Shown in pieces: positions 43,056 to 53,117 of a stretch of DNA of 64,000 nucleotides. Each line of letters starts with the position of its first letter. The stretch's first letter is position 1. The translations under genes were made by a program, and so were the position numbers. The stretch lies in NCBI RefSeq assembly GCF_030580855.1, contig NZ_JAUQOP010000014.1, forward strand, positions 56,658 through 120,657, written 5' to 3'. The stretch comes from Pseudomonas citrullilanati. GTDB lineage: Bacteria; Pseudomonadota; Gammaproteobacteria; Pseudomonadales; Pseudomonadaceae. Under the pieces are notes generated by a model, which searched no databases, was not told the origin of the DNA, and worked only from the letters and a program-made list of their open reading frames with translations.

Positions 43056-43844
43056 CTATTCGGCAATCTGCAACTTGCGCGACTCGGTGTACACGTACCG
43101 CACCTTTTCATATTCGAACGGCGAGTTCAGTTGACCGTAGCGGAAGCTGGTCTGGTAGCGCTTGTCCACGCCCCGCAGGAGCAGCAGTTCCGGGTGGTTG
43201 GCGCTGACTTCGGCGACGTTCAGGAAGTTGATCGCCGATTCGGCGGTGTAGTCCACCAGCAGGCCCGAGGTGTCGCGCAGGTTCGATGGGCCGAAGATCG
43301 GCAGCACGAAATACGCGCCGGCCGGCACGCCGTAGAAGCCCAGGGTCTGGCCGAAGTCTTCGCTCTGGCGCGGCAGGCCCATGGCGGTGGCCGGGTCCCA
43401 CAGGCCGGCGATGCCGACGGTGGTGTTGAGCAGCAGCCGCGCCGTGGTTTCCATCGAGCGCTTGCCCTTGAACTGCAACAGGCTGTTCATCAGGTTCGGC
43501 ACGTCGCCCAGGTTGTTGAAGAAGTTGCTGACCCCGGTGCGCACGAAGCTCGGGGTGATGTAGCGATAGCCATCGACCACGGGCAGGAACACCCATTGGT
43601 CGAAGCGGTAGTTGAAGTGGTAGACCCGGCGGTTCCAGGATTCCAGCGGGTCATACACGTTCAAGGCGTTGAGGGTCGAGCGCTCGAATTCGCGCTGGTC
43701 CAGCCCCGGGTTGAACTTGAGCTTGGTCAGTGGTTCCTTGAAGCCGTCCGGATCCACCACCGCCGGCGCGGCGGTCTTGCCGTCTTCGGCGTGGACCATG
43801 CCCGCACCCAGGAGCGCCGCAATAAGCAGGAGATATTTAGCCAC
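43056..43844 (-). CDS. mlaA: MlaA/VacJ-family protein without a lipobox
   Basis: 262 residues matching MlaA, the outer-membrane part of the Mla phospholipid retrograde pathway: YDPLESWNRRVYHFNYRFD (64-82), FNNLGDVPNLMNSLLQ and FGQTLGFYGVPAGAYFVLPIFGPSNLRD. E. coli MlaA is a lipoprotein; here the signal peptide (1-19, LLLIAALLGAGMVHA) has no Cys at the cleavage site. The start overlaps the upstream hydrolase stop by eight bases. Confidence 0.92.
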   Translation of the reverse strand: MAKYLLLIAALLGAGMVHAEDGKTAAPAVVDPDGFKEPLTKLKFNPGLDQREFERSTLNALNVYDPLESWNRRVYHFNYRFDQWVFLPVVDGYRYITPSFVRTGVSNFFNNLGDVPNLMNSLLQFKGKRSMETTARLLLNTTVGIAGLWDPATAMGLPRQSEDFGQTLGFYGVPAGAYFVLPIFGPSNLRDTSGLLVDYTAESAINFLNVAEVSANHPELLLLRGVDKRYQTSFRYGQLNSPFEYEKVRYVYTESRKLQIAE

Positions 43845-45135
43845 GGAAGAACTCCAGCATGGCGTCGCTGTTGACGCGGTAGTTAAGGTTGCCGCAGTGG
43901 CCGCCCAGCGGGTAAACCGTCAGGCGATCGCCAAAGGTCTTGCGCAGGAAGCCCAGGTCGCCCGGGCCGAGGATCACGTCGTCGGCGTTGTGCATGACGG
44001 CGATCTTCGGGCTGGCCTGCAGGTAATCCTTCAGCGCGTACAGGCTGACCTGGTCCACCAGTTGCAACAGGCTGCCGCCGTCGGTGCGCGCGCGCCACAT
44101 CGGGATCACCTGCTCGGTCAGGTAGCAGTCGAAGTCGCATTGCAGCGCGCGCTTGAGGAACGGCGTCAGGCTGGTGCTTTCGGTGATCGGGAACTTGGGC
44201 GGGATGATCAGGCCGCGACGGTTGATCAGGTCGGACGTGAAGGCGATGTCGGCTGCCGAGAAGCGGAACGAGGTGCCGATCAGCATCGCCATCTGCTCGT
44301 TGCTCAGGTGCTGCTTGGACTGCTGGAAGTCGTAGAGCAGGGCGTCGTTGAGGTCGATGTAGCCTTTTTGCTGGAAGTAGCGGGTCAGCTTGTTCAGCAC
44401 CAGCTCATAGAACGTGGTGGTGCTGTTGATGCCCTTGACCTGGGTCTGCACCAGCTTGTCCAGGTTGGTGATCGAGGTATAGAGGTTCACCGGCGGGTTG
44501 AGCAGCAGCACTTTCTTGAAGTTGAAGCTGCGCCGGGTTTCGTCCAGGTGCGCGACGAAGGCTGCGTCCAGGGCGCCGAGGCTATAGCCGGTGAGGTAAT
44601 ACTCGGTGACCGGCAGCTTGGGGTTCTGCGCCCGCACGGCCTGCATCACCCGGTACAAGTCCTCGGCGTCCTCCTTGGAAATGCCCGGGGTGGCAAAGCG
44701 CGACGCCGCGCTCATGAAGTCGAAGCTGGTGGGCGAGGACAACTGCACCACGTGGTAGCCGGCCTTGTAGTAGAGGCGCTTGAGGTATTCGTTGAGGCTG
44801 CTGTCGTAGCGCGCGCCGGTGCCGGCGATCAGGAAGATCAACGGCGCCGGCTTGTCCTGGGTGGCCAGGCGGTAGGTGAGGCTTTTCACCGGCCAGAAGT
44901 TGTCCGGCAGGATGAACTCGCGTTCCGGGCGCAGGGTCAGGCTGTGGTCGGACTGGTCGATGTCCTCGTTCAGCGGCAGCTCCGGGCGCAGGTCCGGCGG
45001 GGTAGTGGCAATGGTCGCCTCGAACGGGTTGGTCAAGGGGTAGCCATAGCTGGCGGCGTCAATATCGGCTGCCAGCGCGGACGCACTCAGGATAAGGCCG
45101 CCGAAGAGGGCAGCGAAGCGCAAGGAACGGAGCAT
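43837..45135 (-). CDS. Secreted alpha/beta hydrolase coupled to mlaA
   Basis: 432 residues with a signal peptide (about 1-22, ALFGGLILSASALA). Alpha/beta-hydrolase features: PLIFLIAGTGARYDSS (98-113), nucleophile elbow GYSLGA (183-188, Ser185) and a C-terminal GGHCGNLNY (His). Overlap with mlaA implies co-translation, so a periplasmic lipid-related function is plausible. Similar Pseudomonas proteins have been labelled serine/threonine kinase; I see no kinase motif. Confidence 0.82.
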   Translation of the reverse strand: MLRSLRFAALFGGLILSASALAADIDAASYGYPLTNPFEATIATTPPDLRPELPLNEDIDQSDHSLTLRPEREFILPDNFWPVKSLTYRLATQDKPAPLIFLIAGTGARYDSSLNEYLKRLYYKAGYHVVQLSSPTSFDFMSAASRFATPGISKEDAEDLYRVMQAVRAQNPKLPVTEYYLTGYSLGALDAAFVAHLDETRRSFNFKKVLLLNPPVNLYTSITNLDKLVQTQVKGINSTTTFYELVLNKLTRYFQQKGYIDLNDALLYDFQQSKQHLSNEQMAMLIGTSFRFSAADIAFTSDLINRRGLIIPPKFPITESTSLTPFLKRALQCDFDCYLTEQVIPMWRARTDGGSLLQLVDQVSLYALKDYLQASPKIAVMHNADDVILGPGDLGFLRKTFGDRLTVYPLGGHCGNLNYRVNSDAMLEFFRG

Positions 45136-45507
45136 GACGAGATCCCTAAGAGGAAGGTGCCGAGTGAGGTTCGCAGGCTATGACCACCGAAGCGAAGCCA
45201 AGTGCCACGATGGGCACGAAACAGACGCGCAGTGGGTGCGATGGTAGCGGGACGATACACGTTTGGCCCCGGTGATGGCTAGTTGCACCCTGCGTGTCGC
45301 AGCTGGCTTTCTGATGTCGTTTCTCGGTTTACCGAGGTCGCTGACAGAGCAGGATACGGATCGACGGGGGTTGATGATCGACGCGTCAGTACTCCACTGG
45401 CGTTCGGACCGGTTCGGGTGAGCGAGCGTGATGGGGGCGCTGTGACCATAACAACACGTTGACGCCGCTCGGCATCCGTCGGGCGCAGCACTTTCGGGGA
45501 AGTAACG

Positions 45508-46362
45508 ATGAAGATGCGACGACTCTTGGGCGCAGGTGCCGCACTGGTACTGGCGATCAGCTCCACACTGGCCAGTGCCGAAACCAAAACCCTGAGCATC
45601 GGCTACGTTGACGGCTGGTCCGACAGCGTCGCCACCACGCACGTCGCGGCCGAAGTCATCAAGCAGAAGCTGGGCTACGACGTGAAGCTGCAAGCGGTAG
45701 CGACCGGGATCATGTGGCAAGGCGTGGCCACCGGCAAGCTCGATGCGATGCTCTCGGCCTGGCTGCCGGTGACCCATGGCGACTACTGGACCAAGAACAA
45801 GGACCAGGTAGTCGATTACGGCCCCAACTTCAAGGACGCCAAGATCGGCCTGATCGTGCCGGAATACGTCAAGGCCAAGTCCCTCGAGGACCTCAAGACC
45901 GACGACTCCTTCAAGAAACGCATCGTCGGCATCGACGCCGGTTCGGGCGTGATGCTCAAGACCGAACAGGCGATCAAGGATTACGACCTGACCGGCTACC
46001 AGCTCAAGGCCAGTTCCGGCGCCGGCATGATTGCCGAGCTGACCCGTGCCGAGAAGAAGAACGAATCCATCGCGGTCACCGGGTGGGTGCCGCACTGGAT
46101 GTTCGCGAAGTGGAAACTGCGCTTCCTGGAAGACCCGAAAGGCGTCTACGGCGCGGCTGAAACCGTGAACAGCATCGGCAGCAAGGAACTGGACACCAAG
46201 GCGCCGGAAGTGGCCGCGTTCCTGAAGAAATTCCAGTGGGCTTCGAAAGACGAGATCGGCGAAGTCATGCTGGCGATCCAGGAAGGTGCCAAGCCCGAAG
46301 CCGCCGCCAAGGATTGGGTGGCCAAGCACCCGGATCGCGTGAAGGAGTGGACGGGCCAGTAA
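45508..46362 (+). CDS. Quaternary-amine (glycine betaine/choline-type) ABC binding protein
   Basis: 284 residues of the OpuAC family. Signal peptide 1-24 (LVLAISSTLASA). The mature domain has LSIGYVDGWSDSVATTHV, SAWLPVTHGDYW, GIDAGSGVM and AVTGWVPHWMFAKWKLRFLE, including aromatic residues typical of the trimethylammonium cage. No permease or ATPase gene is adjacent, as for the orphan CbcX/BetX/CaiX-type proteins of pseudomonads. The 372-base gap upstream (45136-45507) holds no gene; I see only a short CTCGG/CCGAG hairpin near 45325. Confidence 0.9.
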   Translation: MKMRRLLGAGAALVLAISSTLASAETKTLSIGYVDGWSDSVATTHVAAEVIKQKLGYDVKLQAVATGIMWQGVATGKLDAMLSAWLPVTHGDYWTKNKDQVVDYGPNFKDAKIGLIVPEYVKAKSLEDLKTDDSFKKRIVGIDAGSGVMLKTEQAIKDYDLTGYQLKASSGAGMIAELTRAEKKNESIAVTGWVPHWMFAKWKLRFLEDPKGVYGAAETVNSIGSKELDTKAPEVAAFLKKFQWASKDEIGEVMLAIQEGAKPEAAAKDWVAKHPDRVKEWTGQ

Positions 46363-46385
46363 TCAGCCTGGTTTAGCGATCCCGA

Positions 46386-46418
46386 AAGCCGCATGACGTC
46401 GTGTCATGCGGTTTTTTT
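46386..46418 (+). terminator. Terminator after the betaine-type binding protein
   Basis: CCGCATGAC-GTCGT-GTCATGCGG followed by T7. Confidence 0.92.
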
Positions 46419-46451
46419 ATGCCCGCAATTTTCTAGTCTCGTGCCAAGCCC

Positions 46452-46522
46452 CTGTGGGAGCGAGCTTGCTCGCGATAGCGGTGGTCCTGCTGCCGTCATC
46501 GCGAGCAAGCTCGCTCCCACAG
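46452..46522. repeat. REP doublet
   Basis: CTGTGGGAGCGAGCTTGCTC and the inverted GCGAGCAAGCTCGCTCCCAC before the yjcH-actP promoter region. Confidence 0.9.
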
Positions 46523-46664
46523 GAGGCTTTCCACAGGAAGATGACGCATAAATGTGCGGGAAACTGGCAAAACCGTCATGTCGTTCTAATACTAAGGTCG
46601 TCTGGAACCTGGCCTTGGGCCGCATAGAGTAGAGTCGTTCCAACTAAAATCGTGCTGCGAGGAT

Positions 46665-46672
46665 AAAAACAA
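46665..46672 (+). promoter_or_regulatory. AANAANAA motif over the yjcH start
   Basis: AAAAACAA between the GAGG ribosome site and the yjcH ATG, running into the start codon. It fits Hfq/Crc control of acetate uptake; motif only. Confidence 0.45.
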
Positions 46673-46983
46673 TGAACGACAGCATTTACCTCTCGATTCA
46701 AAACAGCCCGCGCTTCAAGGAGCTGGTGAGAAAAAGGGAAAGGTTCGCCTGGATTCTTTCGGCGATCATGCTAGGGCTGTACTCCGGATTCATTCTTCTG
46801 ATCGCCTACGGGCCACACGTACTCGGGGCCAAGATCTCGCCCGAGTCGACGATCACCTGGGGCATTCCCATTGGTGTCGGCCTGATTGTCTCGGCTTTCA
46901 TCCTGACCGGTATCTACGTGCGCCGTGCCAATGGCGAGTTCGACGACCTGAACAATGCGATTCTCAAGGAGGCCCAGCAATGA
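46672..46983 (+). CDS. yjcH: DUF485 inner-membrane protein YjcH
   Basis: 103 residues with two membrane helices (about 24-44 and 62-82). The DUF485 pattern is [20 protein letters not shown] (17-36) plus [26 protein letters not shown]. Regularly encoded with the acetate symporter ActP; here its stop overlaps the actP ATG (ATGA). Probably an accessory to ActP. Confidence 0.93.
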   Translation: MNDSIYLSIQNSPRFKELVRKRERFAWILSAIMLGLYSGFILLIAYGPHVLGAKISPESTITWGIPIGVGLIVSAFILTGIYVRRANGEFDDLNNAILKEAQQ

Positions 46984-48638
46984 TCCGGCGTCTACTGGCT
47001 CTATCGAGCATCGCAGCGTTCGCCCCGGGTGCCTGGGCGGCAGAGGCCCTGACCGGGGCCGTGCAGAAGCAACCGCTCAACGTCTCGGCCATCATCATGT
47101 TCGTGGCCTTCGTCGGCCTGACCCTGTGCATCACCTACTGGGCGTCCAAGCGCAGCAAGTCGGCCAGCGACTACTACGCCGCTGGCGGCCGGATCACCGG
47201 TTTCCAGAACGGCCTGGCGATTGCCGGCGACTACATGTCGGCGGCTTCCTTCCTGGGGATTTCCGCCCTGGTGTTCGCTTCCGGCTACGACGGCCTGATC
47301 TACTCGATCGGCTTCCTAGTGGGGTGGCCGATCATTCTGTTCCTGATCGCCGAGCGCCTGCGTAACCTGGGCAAGTACACCTTCGCCGACGTGGCGTCCT
47401 ATCGCCTGGGGCAGAAGCAGATCCGCACCCTGTCGGCGAGCGGCTCGCTGGTGGTGGTGGCGTTCTACCTGATCGCGCAGATGGTCGGCGCCGGCAAGCT
47501 GATCCAGCTGCTGTTCGGCCTGGACTACCATGTCGCGGTGATCCTGGTGGGTATCCTGATGTGCCTCTACGTGCTGTTCGGCGGCATGCTGGCCACCACC
47601 TGGGTACAGATCATCAAGGCGGTCCTGTTGCTCTCGGGTGCTTCGTTCATGGCCCTGATGGTCATGAAGCACGTGAACTTCGACTTCAACATGCTGTTCT
47701 CCGAAGCGGTCAAGGTTCACCCTAAAGGCGAGGCGATCATGAGCCCTGGCGGCCTGGTGAAGGATCCGGTCTCGGCCTTCTCCCTGGGCTTGGCGCTGAT
47801 GTTCGGCACCGCTGGCCTGCCTCACATCCTGATGCGCTTCTTCACCGTGAGCGACGCCAAGGAAGCCCGCAAGAGCGTGCTGTATGCCACCGGCTTCATC
47901 GGCTACTTCTACATCCTGACCTTCATCATCGGCTTCGGCGCGATCCTGCTGGTCAGCACCAACCCGGCCTTCAAGGATGCGGCGGGTGCCTTGCTCGGGG
48001 GTAACAACATGGCGGCGGTGCACCTGGCCGACGCGGTGGGTGGCAGCATTTTCCTCGGCTTCATCTCGGCGGTCGCCTTCGCCACCATCCTGGCGGTCGT
48101 GGCCGGCTTGACCCTGGCGGGCGCTTCGGCGGTGTCCCATGACCTGTACGCCAGCGTGATCAAGAAAGGCAAGGCCAACGAGAAGGACGAGATCCGCGTC
48201 TCGAAGATCACCACCATCGCCCTCGCGGTGCTGGCGATCGCCCTGGGCATCCTGTTCGAGAAGCAGAACATCGCGTTCATGGTGGGCCTGGCGTTCTCCA
48301 TCGCGGCGAGCTGCAACTTCCCGGTCCTGCTGCTTTCGATGTACTGGAAGAAGCTGACCACCCGCGGCGCCATGATCGGCGGCTGGCTGGGCCTGGTCAG
48401 TGCCGTGGGCCTGATGATCCTCGGCCCGACCATCTGGGTGCAGATCATGGGGCACGAGAAGCCGATCTACCCGTACGAGTACCCGGCGCTGTTCTCGATG
48501 GCCATTGCCTTCGTCGGCATCTGGTTCTTCTCCATCACCGACAAGTCGGCTGAAGCCGAGAACGAGCGGGCGCTGTTCTTCCCGCAGTTCGTGCGTTCGC
48601 AGACCGGCCTGGGGGCGAGTGGGGCGGTTAATCACTGA
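46980..48638 (+). CDS. actP: Cation/acetate symporter ActP
   Basis: 552 residues of the sodium:solute symporter family with a cleavable N-terminal segment ([20 protein letters not shown]) and about 13 membrane helices. [38 protein letters not shown] covers residues 55-92, the conserved SSS core start of ActP. Imports acetate and perhaps other short carboxylates. Acetate enters the TCA enzymes encoded just downstream; acs is not in the window. Confidence 0.95.
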   Translation: MIRRLLALSSIAAFAPGAWAAEALTGAVQKQPLNVSAIIMFVAFVGLTLCITYWASKRSKSASDYYAAGGRITGFQNGLAIAGDYMSAASFLGISALVFASGYDGLIYSIGFLVGWPIILFLIAERLRNLGKYTFADVASYRLGQKQIRTLSASGSLVVVAFYLIAQMVGAGKLIQLLFGLDYHVAVILVGILMCLYVLFGGMLATTWVQIIKAVLLLSGASFMALMVMKHVNFDFNMLFSEAVKVHPKGEAIMSPGGLVKDPVSAFSLGLALMFGTAGLPHILMRFFTVSDAKEARKSVLYATGFIGYFYILTFIIGFGAILLVSTNPAFKDAAGALLGGNNMAAVHLADAVGGSIFLGFISAVAFATILAVVAGLTLAGASAVSHDLYASVIKKGKANEKDEIRVSKITTIALAVLAIALGILFEKQNIAFMVGLAFSIAASCNFPVLLLSMYWKKLTTRGAMIGGWLGLVSAVGLMILGPTIWVQIMGHEKPIYPYEYPALFSMAIAFVGIWFFSITDKSAEAENERALFFPQFVRSQTGLGASGAVNH

Positions 48639-48691
48639 GGCAGCGGCAAGCTTCTAGCCTTGAGCTTCAAGTTAAAGCGGTACGTTTGAAG

Positions 48692-48725
48692 AAATACCCC
48701 GGTCGAGAGGCCGGGGTATTTTTTT
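48692..48725 (+). terminator. Terminator after actP
   Basis: AAATACCCCGG-TCGAGAG-GCCGGGGTATTT followed by T5. Confidence 0.92.
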
Positions 48726-48758
48726 GTGCCTGGGTTTTGGGTGGGGCAGGCCGGGCCT

Positions 48759-48831
48759 CATCGCGAGCAAGCTCGCTCCCACATTGAGCCTGCGCAAGCC
48801 TGCCCTTGTGGGAGCGAGCTTGCTCGCGATG
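48759..48831. repeat. REP doublet
   Basis: CATCGCGAGCAAGCTCGCTC and the inverted GAGCGAGCTTGCTCGCGATG between actP and gltA, which are convergent. Confidence 0.9.
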
Positions 48832-48870
48832 GCGCCAGACCTGTCTTGAGTCTCTGGAGGCATGAAACAG

Positions 48871-48908
48871 AACGGCCCCCGCTCTTATATAAGAGGCAGG
48901 GGCCGTTC
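48871..48908 (-). terminator. Terminator after gltA
   Basis: Long stem AACGGCCCC/GGGGCCGTT extended by TCTTAT/ATAAGA; on the minus strand it is followed by CTGTTTC. Lies directly after the gltA stop. Confidence 0.75.
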
Positions 48909-48938
48909 CGGTGCAGCTTGGGGCGTTATCGCAGGGTA

Positions 48939-50228
48939 TTACTTGCGATCTTCCAGCTGGGTGATGTCACGCGACTCGTAGCCGGTGTACAGCTGGCGCG
49001 GGCGGCCGATCTTGTACGGGCTGGAGAGCATTTCCTTCCAGTGGGAAATCCAGCCGACGGTCCGCGCCAGGGCGAAGATCACGGTGAACATGCTGGTTGG
49101 AATGCCGATCGCCTTGAGGATGATCCCCGAGTAGAAGTCGACGTTCGGGTACAGCGAGCGTTCGATGAAGTACGGGTCGGTCAGGGCGATCTCTTCCAGG
49201 CGCATGGCCAGTTCGAGTTGCGGATCGTTCTTGATCCCCAGTTCCTTGAGCACTTCGTCGCAGGTCTGCTTCATGACGGTGGCGCGCGGGTCGCGGTTCT
49301 TGTAGACCCGGTGGCCGAAGCCCATGAGCTTGAACGGATCGTTCTTGTCCTTGGCCTTGGCGATGAACTTGTCGATGTTCGAGACATCGCCGATTTCATC
49401 GAGCATGGTCAGTACCGCTTCGTTGGCACCGCCGTGGGCCGGGCCCCAGAGTGCCGCGATACCGGCGGCGATGCAGGCGAACGGGTTGGCACCCGAGGAA
49501 CCGGCCAGGCGCACGGTGGAGGTGGATGCGTTCTGCTCGTGGTCGGCATGGAGGATGAAGATCCGGTCCATGGCCTTGGCGAGCACCGGGCTGATCGGTT
49601 TGATCTCGCACGGGGTGTTGAACATCATGTGCAGGAAGTTTTCTGCATAGTTCAGGTCGTTGCGCGGGTACATCATGGGTTGGCCCATGGAGTACTTGTA
49701 GACCATGGCCGCCAGGGTCGGCATCTTCGCCACCAGGCGGATCGCGGAGATTTCGCGATGCTGGGGGTTATTGATGTCCAGGGAGTCGTGGTAGAAGGCC
49801 GAGAGGGCGCCGACGACGCCGCACATGACGGCCATCGGGTGGGCATCGCGACGGAAGCCGTTGAAGAAGCTCTTCAACTGCTCGTGAACCATGGTGTGGT
49901 TCTTCACGGTGCTGACGAACTGGGCCTTTTGCTCTGCGGTTGGCAGCTCGCCGTTGAGCAGCAGGTAGCAGGTTTCCAGGTAGTCCGATTTTTCAGCCAG
50001 TTGCTCGATCGGGTAGCCGCGGTGCAGCAGGATGCCGTTGTCGCCGTCGATGTAGGTGATCTTCGACTCGCACGAGGCGGTCGACATGAAACCTGGGTCA
50101 AAGGTGAAACGGCCCGTGGCCGTCAGGCCCCGTACGTCGATTACATCGGGACCAACGGTGCCGGTTAAAATGGGCAGCTCGACGGGGGCTGCGCCCTCGA
50201 TGATCAACTGCGCTTTTTTGTCAGCCAT
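48939..50228 (-). CDS. gltA: Citrate synthase (type II)
   Basis: Condenses acetyl-CoA and oxaloacetate. 429 residues of the hexameric, NADH-sensitive Gram-negative type, with an N-terminal beta domain (1-50). Motifs: [16 protein letters not shown]-equivalent region [34 protein letters not shown] with the catalytic His, and [14 protein letters not shown]. The start has AGGAGG upstream. Divergent from sdhC. Confidence 0.98.
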   Translation of the reverse strand: MADKKAQLIIEGAAPVELPILTGTVGPDVIDVRGLTATGRFTFDPGFMSTASCESKITYIDGDNGILLHRGYPIEQLAEKSDYLETCYLLLNGELPTAEQKAQFVSTVKNHTMVHEQLKSFFNGFRRDAHPMAVMCGVVGALSAFYHDSLDINNPQHREISAIRLVAKMPTLAAMVYKYSMGQPMMYPRNDLNYAENFLHMMFNTPCEIKPISPVLAKAMDRIFILHADHEQNASTSTVRLAGSSGANPFACIAAGIAALWGPAHGGANEAVLTMLDEIGDVSNIDKFIAKAKDKNDPFKLMGFGHRVYKNRDPRATVMKQTCDEVLKELGIKNDPQLELAMRLEEIALTDPYFIERSLYPNVDFYSGIILKAIGIPTSMFTVIFALARTVGWISHWKEMLSSPYKIGRPRQLYTGYESRDITQLEDRK

Positions 50229-50286
50229 GTGGCCTCCTATTAATGCTTGGAATCATCAGACAGACCCCCCACGCAGGGCCCGCACC

Positions 50287-50314
50287 ACTATAGTGAGATA
50301 AATCCGAAAGTCAA
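50287..50314 (-). promoter_or_regulatory. Sigma-70-type promoter of gltA
   Basis: On the minus strand TTGACT (50314-50309), 16-base spacer, TATAGT (50292-50287), about 59 bases before the gltA ATG. Confidence 0.75.
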
Positions 50315-50428
50315 TTTGCCTAAAGTCTTGCTCCAGAAGGCTTTAACCGGACTTTTTCCGCGAAATTACCTGCCGTTTACGCCTTTTGTCTGGTATGTGC
50401 AATGCGCTATTAGGGGAAGGTGAACGCG

Positions 50429-50457
50429 TTGTCATTAGTAGCCTAACTGTCTATACT
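50429..50457 (+). promoter_or_regulatory. Sigma-70-type promoter of sdhCDAB
   Basis: TTGTCA (50429-50434), 17-base spacer, TATACT (50452-50457). It predicts a leader of about 130 bases before sdhC. A weaker candidate (TTGTCT-16-TATTAG) lies just upstream at 50386-50413. The 365-base gltA-sdhC gap contains these and the gltA promoter, and no gene. Confidence 0.78.
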
Positions 50458-50593
50458 CGGCCACCGACCGCCAGGGGCTTTTGGGCCTGCTTTCTTGGGG
50501 GTCGTCACTCCCTGGGTGGTGAGTACCTGACCAGTGCGCGCCGCAACAACTTTGCCCTGATTGTTAGGGGCTCTTCAGTGTGAAAAAAAAGCC

Positions 50594-50968
50594 GTGAAAA
50601 GCCAACGACCTGTAAACCTAGACCTAAGGACCATCAAACTCCCAGTCACTGCTTACACGTCCATTCTTCACCGTATCTCCGGTGTCATCCTCTTCGTCAG
50701 CCTGGCCATCATGCTTTACGCATTGGACAAGTCGCTCGACTCGGAAGAAGGCTTCGGTCAGGTGAAAGCGTGTCTGACCAGTCCGCTAGCCAAGCTAGTG
50801 ATTTGGGGCATCCTGTCCGCCTTGCTGTATCACCTGGTCGCCGGTGTGCGCCACTTGATCATGGACATGGGCATCGGTGAAACGCTGGAAGGCGGCAAGC
50901 TGGGCTCGAAAATCGTTATCGCCGTTTCCGTGGTGGTGATTGTTCTGGCAGGAGTCTGGATATGGTAA
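50594..50968 (+). CDS. sdhC: Succinate dehydrogenase cytochrome b556 subunit
   Basis: Membrane anchor of complex II, three helices. 124 residues beginning MKSQRPVNLDLRTIKLP; haem-ligand region SILHRISG (His) and GVRHLIMDMG. The start is a GTG at 50594 with a poor ribosome site preceded by a run of eight A. An earlier GTG at 50580 runs out of frame through that A-run. The stop overlaps sdhD by seven bases. Confidence 0.95.
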   Translation: MKSQRPVNLDLRTIKLPVTAYTSILHRISGVILFVSLAIMLYALDKSLDSEEGFGQVKACLTSPLAKLVIWGILSALLYHLVAGVRHLIMDMGIGETLEGGKLGSKIVIAVSVVVIVLAGVWIW

Positions 50969-51330
50969 CCAACGTTACGAACCTCTCGCGTTCGGGCCTT
51001 TACGACTGGATGGCGCAGCGTGTGTCTGCGGTCGTTCTCGCGGCTTACTTCATTTTCCTGATCGGATATGTCGTGGCAAACCCTGGCCTTGGCTACGCCC
51101 AATGGCATGAACTGTTCGCAAGCAACTGGATGCGTATCTTCAGTCTGCTGGCCCTTGTCGCACTGGGCGCCCACGCCTGGGTCGGCATGTGGACCATCGC
51201 CACCGACTACCTGACGCAGATGGCGTTCGGCAAGTCGGCGACTGCCATACGTTTCCTTTTCCAGGCGGTATGCGGCGTCGCGATGTTCGCGTACTTCGTC
51301 TGGGGTGTGCAGATTCTTTGGGGTATCTGA
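50962..51330 (+). CDS. sdhD: Succinate dehydrogenase membrane anchor subunit
   Basis: 122 residues, three membrane helices, second haem/quinone anchor of complex II: SGLYDWMAQRVSAVVLAAYF (10-29) and HAWVGMWTIATDYL (haem His). AGGAG stands eight bases before the ATG. Followed three bases later by sdhA. Confidence 0.95.
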   Translation: MVTNVTNLSRSGLYDWMAQRVSAVVLAAYFIFLIGYVVANPGLGYAQWHELFASNWMRIFSLLALVALGAHAWVGMWTIATDYLTQMAFGKSATAIRFLFQAVCGVAMFAYFVWGVQILWGI

Positions 51331-51333
51331 TTC

Positions 51334-53106
51334 ATGGCTAACATTCCTACGATTTCTTTCGACGCCATCATCATTGGTGGCGGCGGCGCCGGCATGCGCG
51401 CAGCGCTGCAACTGGCGCAGGGCGGTCACAAGACTGCCGTGATCACCAAGGTTTTCCCGACCCGTTCGCACACTGTATCCGCCCAGGGCGGCATCACCTG
51501 CGCCATCGCCTCGGCCGACCCGAACGATGACTGGCGCTGGCACATGTACGATACCGTCAAGGGTTCCGACTACATCGGTGACCAGGACGCTATCGAATAC
51601 ATGTGTCAGGAAGGCCCGGCCGCGGTGTTCGAGCTGGACCACATGGGCCTGCCGTTCTCCCGTACCGAGACCGGCCGTATCTACCAGCGTCCGTTCGGCG
51701 GCCAGTCCAAGGACTACGGCAAGGGCGGCCAGGCGGCTCGTACCTGCGCGGCGTCCGACCGTACCGGTCACGCACTGCTGCACACCCTCTACCAGGGCAA
51801 CCTGAAGGCCGGTACCACGTTCCTGAACGAGTACTACGCCGTCGACCTGGTGAAGAACCAGGACGGCGCCTTCGTCGGCGTGATCGCGATCTGCATCGAA
51901 ACCGGCGAGACCACCTACATCCGCGCCAAGGCCACCGTGCTGGCGACCGGCGGTGCAGGCCGTATCTACGCGTCCACCACCAATGCCCTGATCAACACCG
52001 GTGACGGCGTCGGCATGGCCCTGCGTGCTGGCGTGCCGGTACAGGACATCGAAATGTGGCAGTTCCACCCGACCGGCATCGCCGGCGCCGGTGTACTGGT
52101 CACCGAAGGCTGCCGTGGTGAAGGCGGCTACCTGATCAACAAGCACGGCGAGCGTTTCATGGAGCGTTATGCTCCGAACGCCAAGGACCTTGCCGGTCGC
52201 GACGTGGTGGCTCGTTCGATGGTTAAAGAGATCATCGCCGGCAACGGTTGTGGCCCGAATGGCGACCACGTGATGCTCAAGCTCGACCACCTCGGCGAGG
52301 AAGTGCTGCACAGCCGCCTGCCAGGCATCTGCGAGCTGTCCAAGACCTTCGCCCACGTCGACCCGGTCGTCGCGCCGGTCCCGGTCGTTCCAACCTGCCA
52401 CTACATGATGGGCGGCGTTGCCACCAACATCCATGGCCAGGCCATCACCCAGGACGCCGAAGGCGTCGACCAGATCATCCCTGGCCTGTTCGCAGTGGGT
52501 GAAGTGGCGTGCGTATCGGTCCACGGCGCCAACCGCCTGGGCGGCAACTCGCTGCTCGACCTGGTGGTCTTCGGCCGTGCCGCTGGCCTGCACCTGGAAA
52601 AGGCGCTGAGCGACGGCATCGAATACGACGACGCCACCGACGCCGACATCAACGCGGCCCTGGCCCGTCTGTCCGCCCTGAACGAGCGCACCGATGGCGA
52701 AGACGTGGCAACCCTGCGTCGCGAGCTGCAAAGCTGCATGCAGAACTACTTCGGTGTATTCCGTACCGGCGAATACATGCAGAAGGGTATCGCCCAGCTG
52801 GCGCAATTGCGTGAACGAATCGCCAACGTGAAGATCAACGATAAATCGCAGGCGTTCAACACCGCCCGTATCGAAGCGTTGGAATTGCAGAACCTGCTGG
52901 AAGTGGCCGAAGCCACCGCCATCGCCGCAGAAGTGCGTAAAGAGTCCCGTGGCGCCCACGCCCGCGAAGACTACGAAGACCGTGACGACGAAAACTGGCT
53001 GTGCCACACCTTGTACTTCCCGGGTGAAAAACGCGTCGCCAAGCGTGCCGTGAACTTCTCGCCGAAGACTGTTCCGACTTTCGAACCAAAAGTCCGGACT
53101 TATTAA
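51334..53106 (+). CDS. sdhA: Succinate dehydrogenase flavoprotein subunit
   Basis: Oxidises succinate to fumarate. 590 residues: Rossmann [15 protein letters not shown] (13-27), FAD-linking His in [10 protein letters not shown] (43-52), active-site [11 protein letters not shown] and the [20 protein letters not shown] region. Ends with [20 protein letters not shown]. Confidence 0.98.
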   Translation: MANIPTISFDAIIIGGGGAGMRAALQLAQGGHKTAVITKVFPTRSHTVSAQGGITCAIASADPNDDWRWHMYDTVKGSDYIGDQDAIEYMCQEGPAAVFELDHMGLPFSRTETGRIYQRPFGGQSKDYGKGGQAARTCAASDRTGHALLHTLYQGNLKAGTTFLNEYYAVDLVKNQDGAFVGVIAICIETGETTYIRAKATVLATGGAGRIYASTTNALINTGDGVGMALRAGVPVQDIEMWQFHPTGIAGAGVLVTEGCRGEGGYLINKHGERFMERYAPNAKDLAGRDVVARSMVKEIIAGNGCGPNGDHVMLKLDHLGEEVLHSRLPGICELSKTFAHVDPVVAPVPVVPTCHYMMGGVATNIHGQAITQDAEGVDQIIPGLFAVGEVACVSVHGANRLGGNSLLDLVVFGRAAGLHLEKALSDGIEYDDATDADINAALARLSALNERTDGEDVATLRRELQSCMQNYFGVFRTGEYMQKGIAQLAQLRERIANVKINDKSQAFNTARIEALELQNLLEVAEATAIAAEVRKESRGAHAREDYEDRDDENWLCHTLYFPGEKRVAKRAVNFSPKTVPTFEPKVRTY

Positions 53107-53117
53107 GGGTGACCGCT

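Noticed and set aside
50830..53007. 725-codon frame antisense to sdhA/sdhD
   Set aside because: It covers complete, motif-confirmed sdh genes on the other strand and has no recognisable domain.
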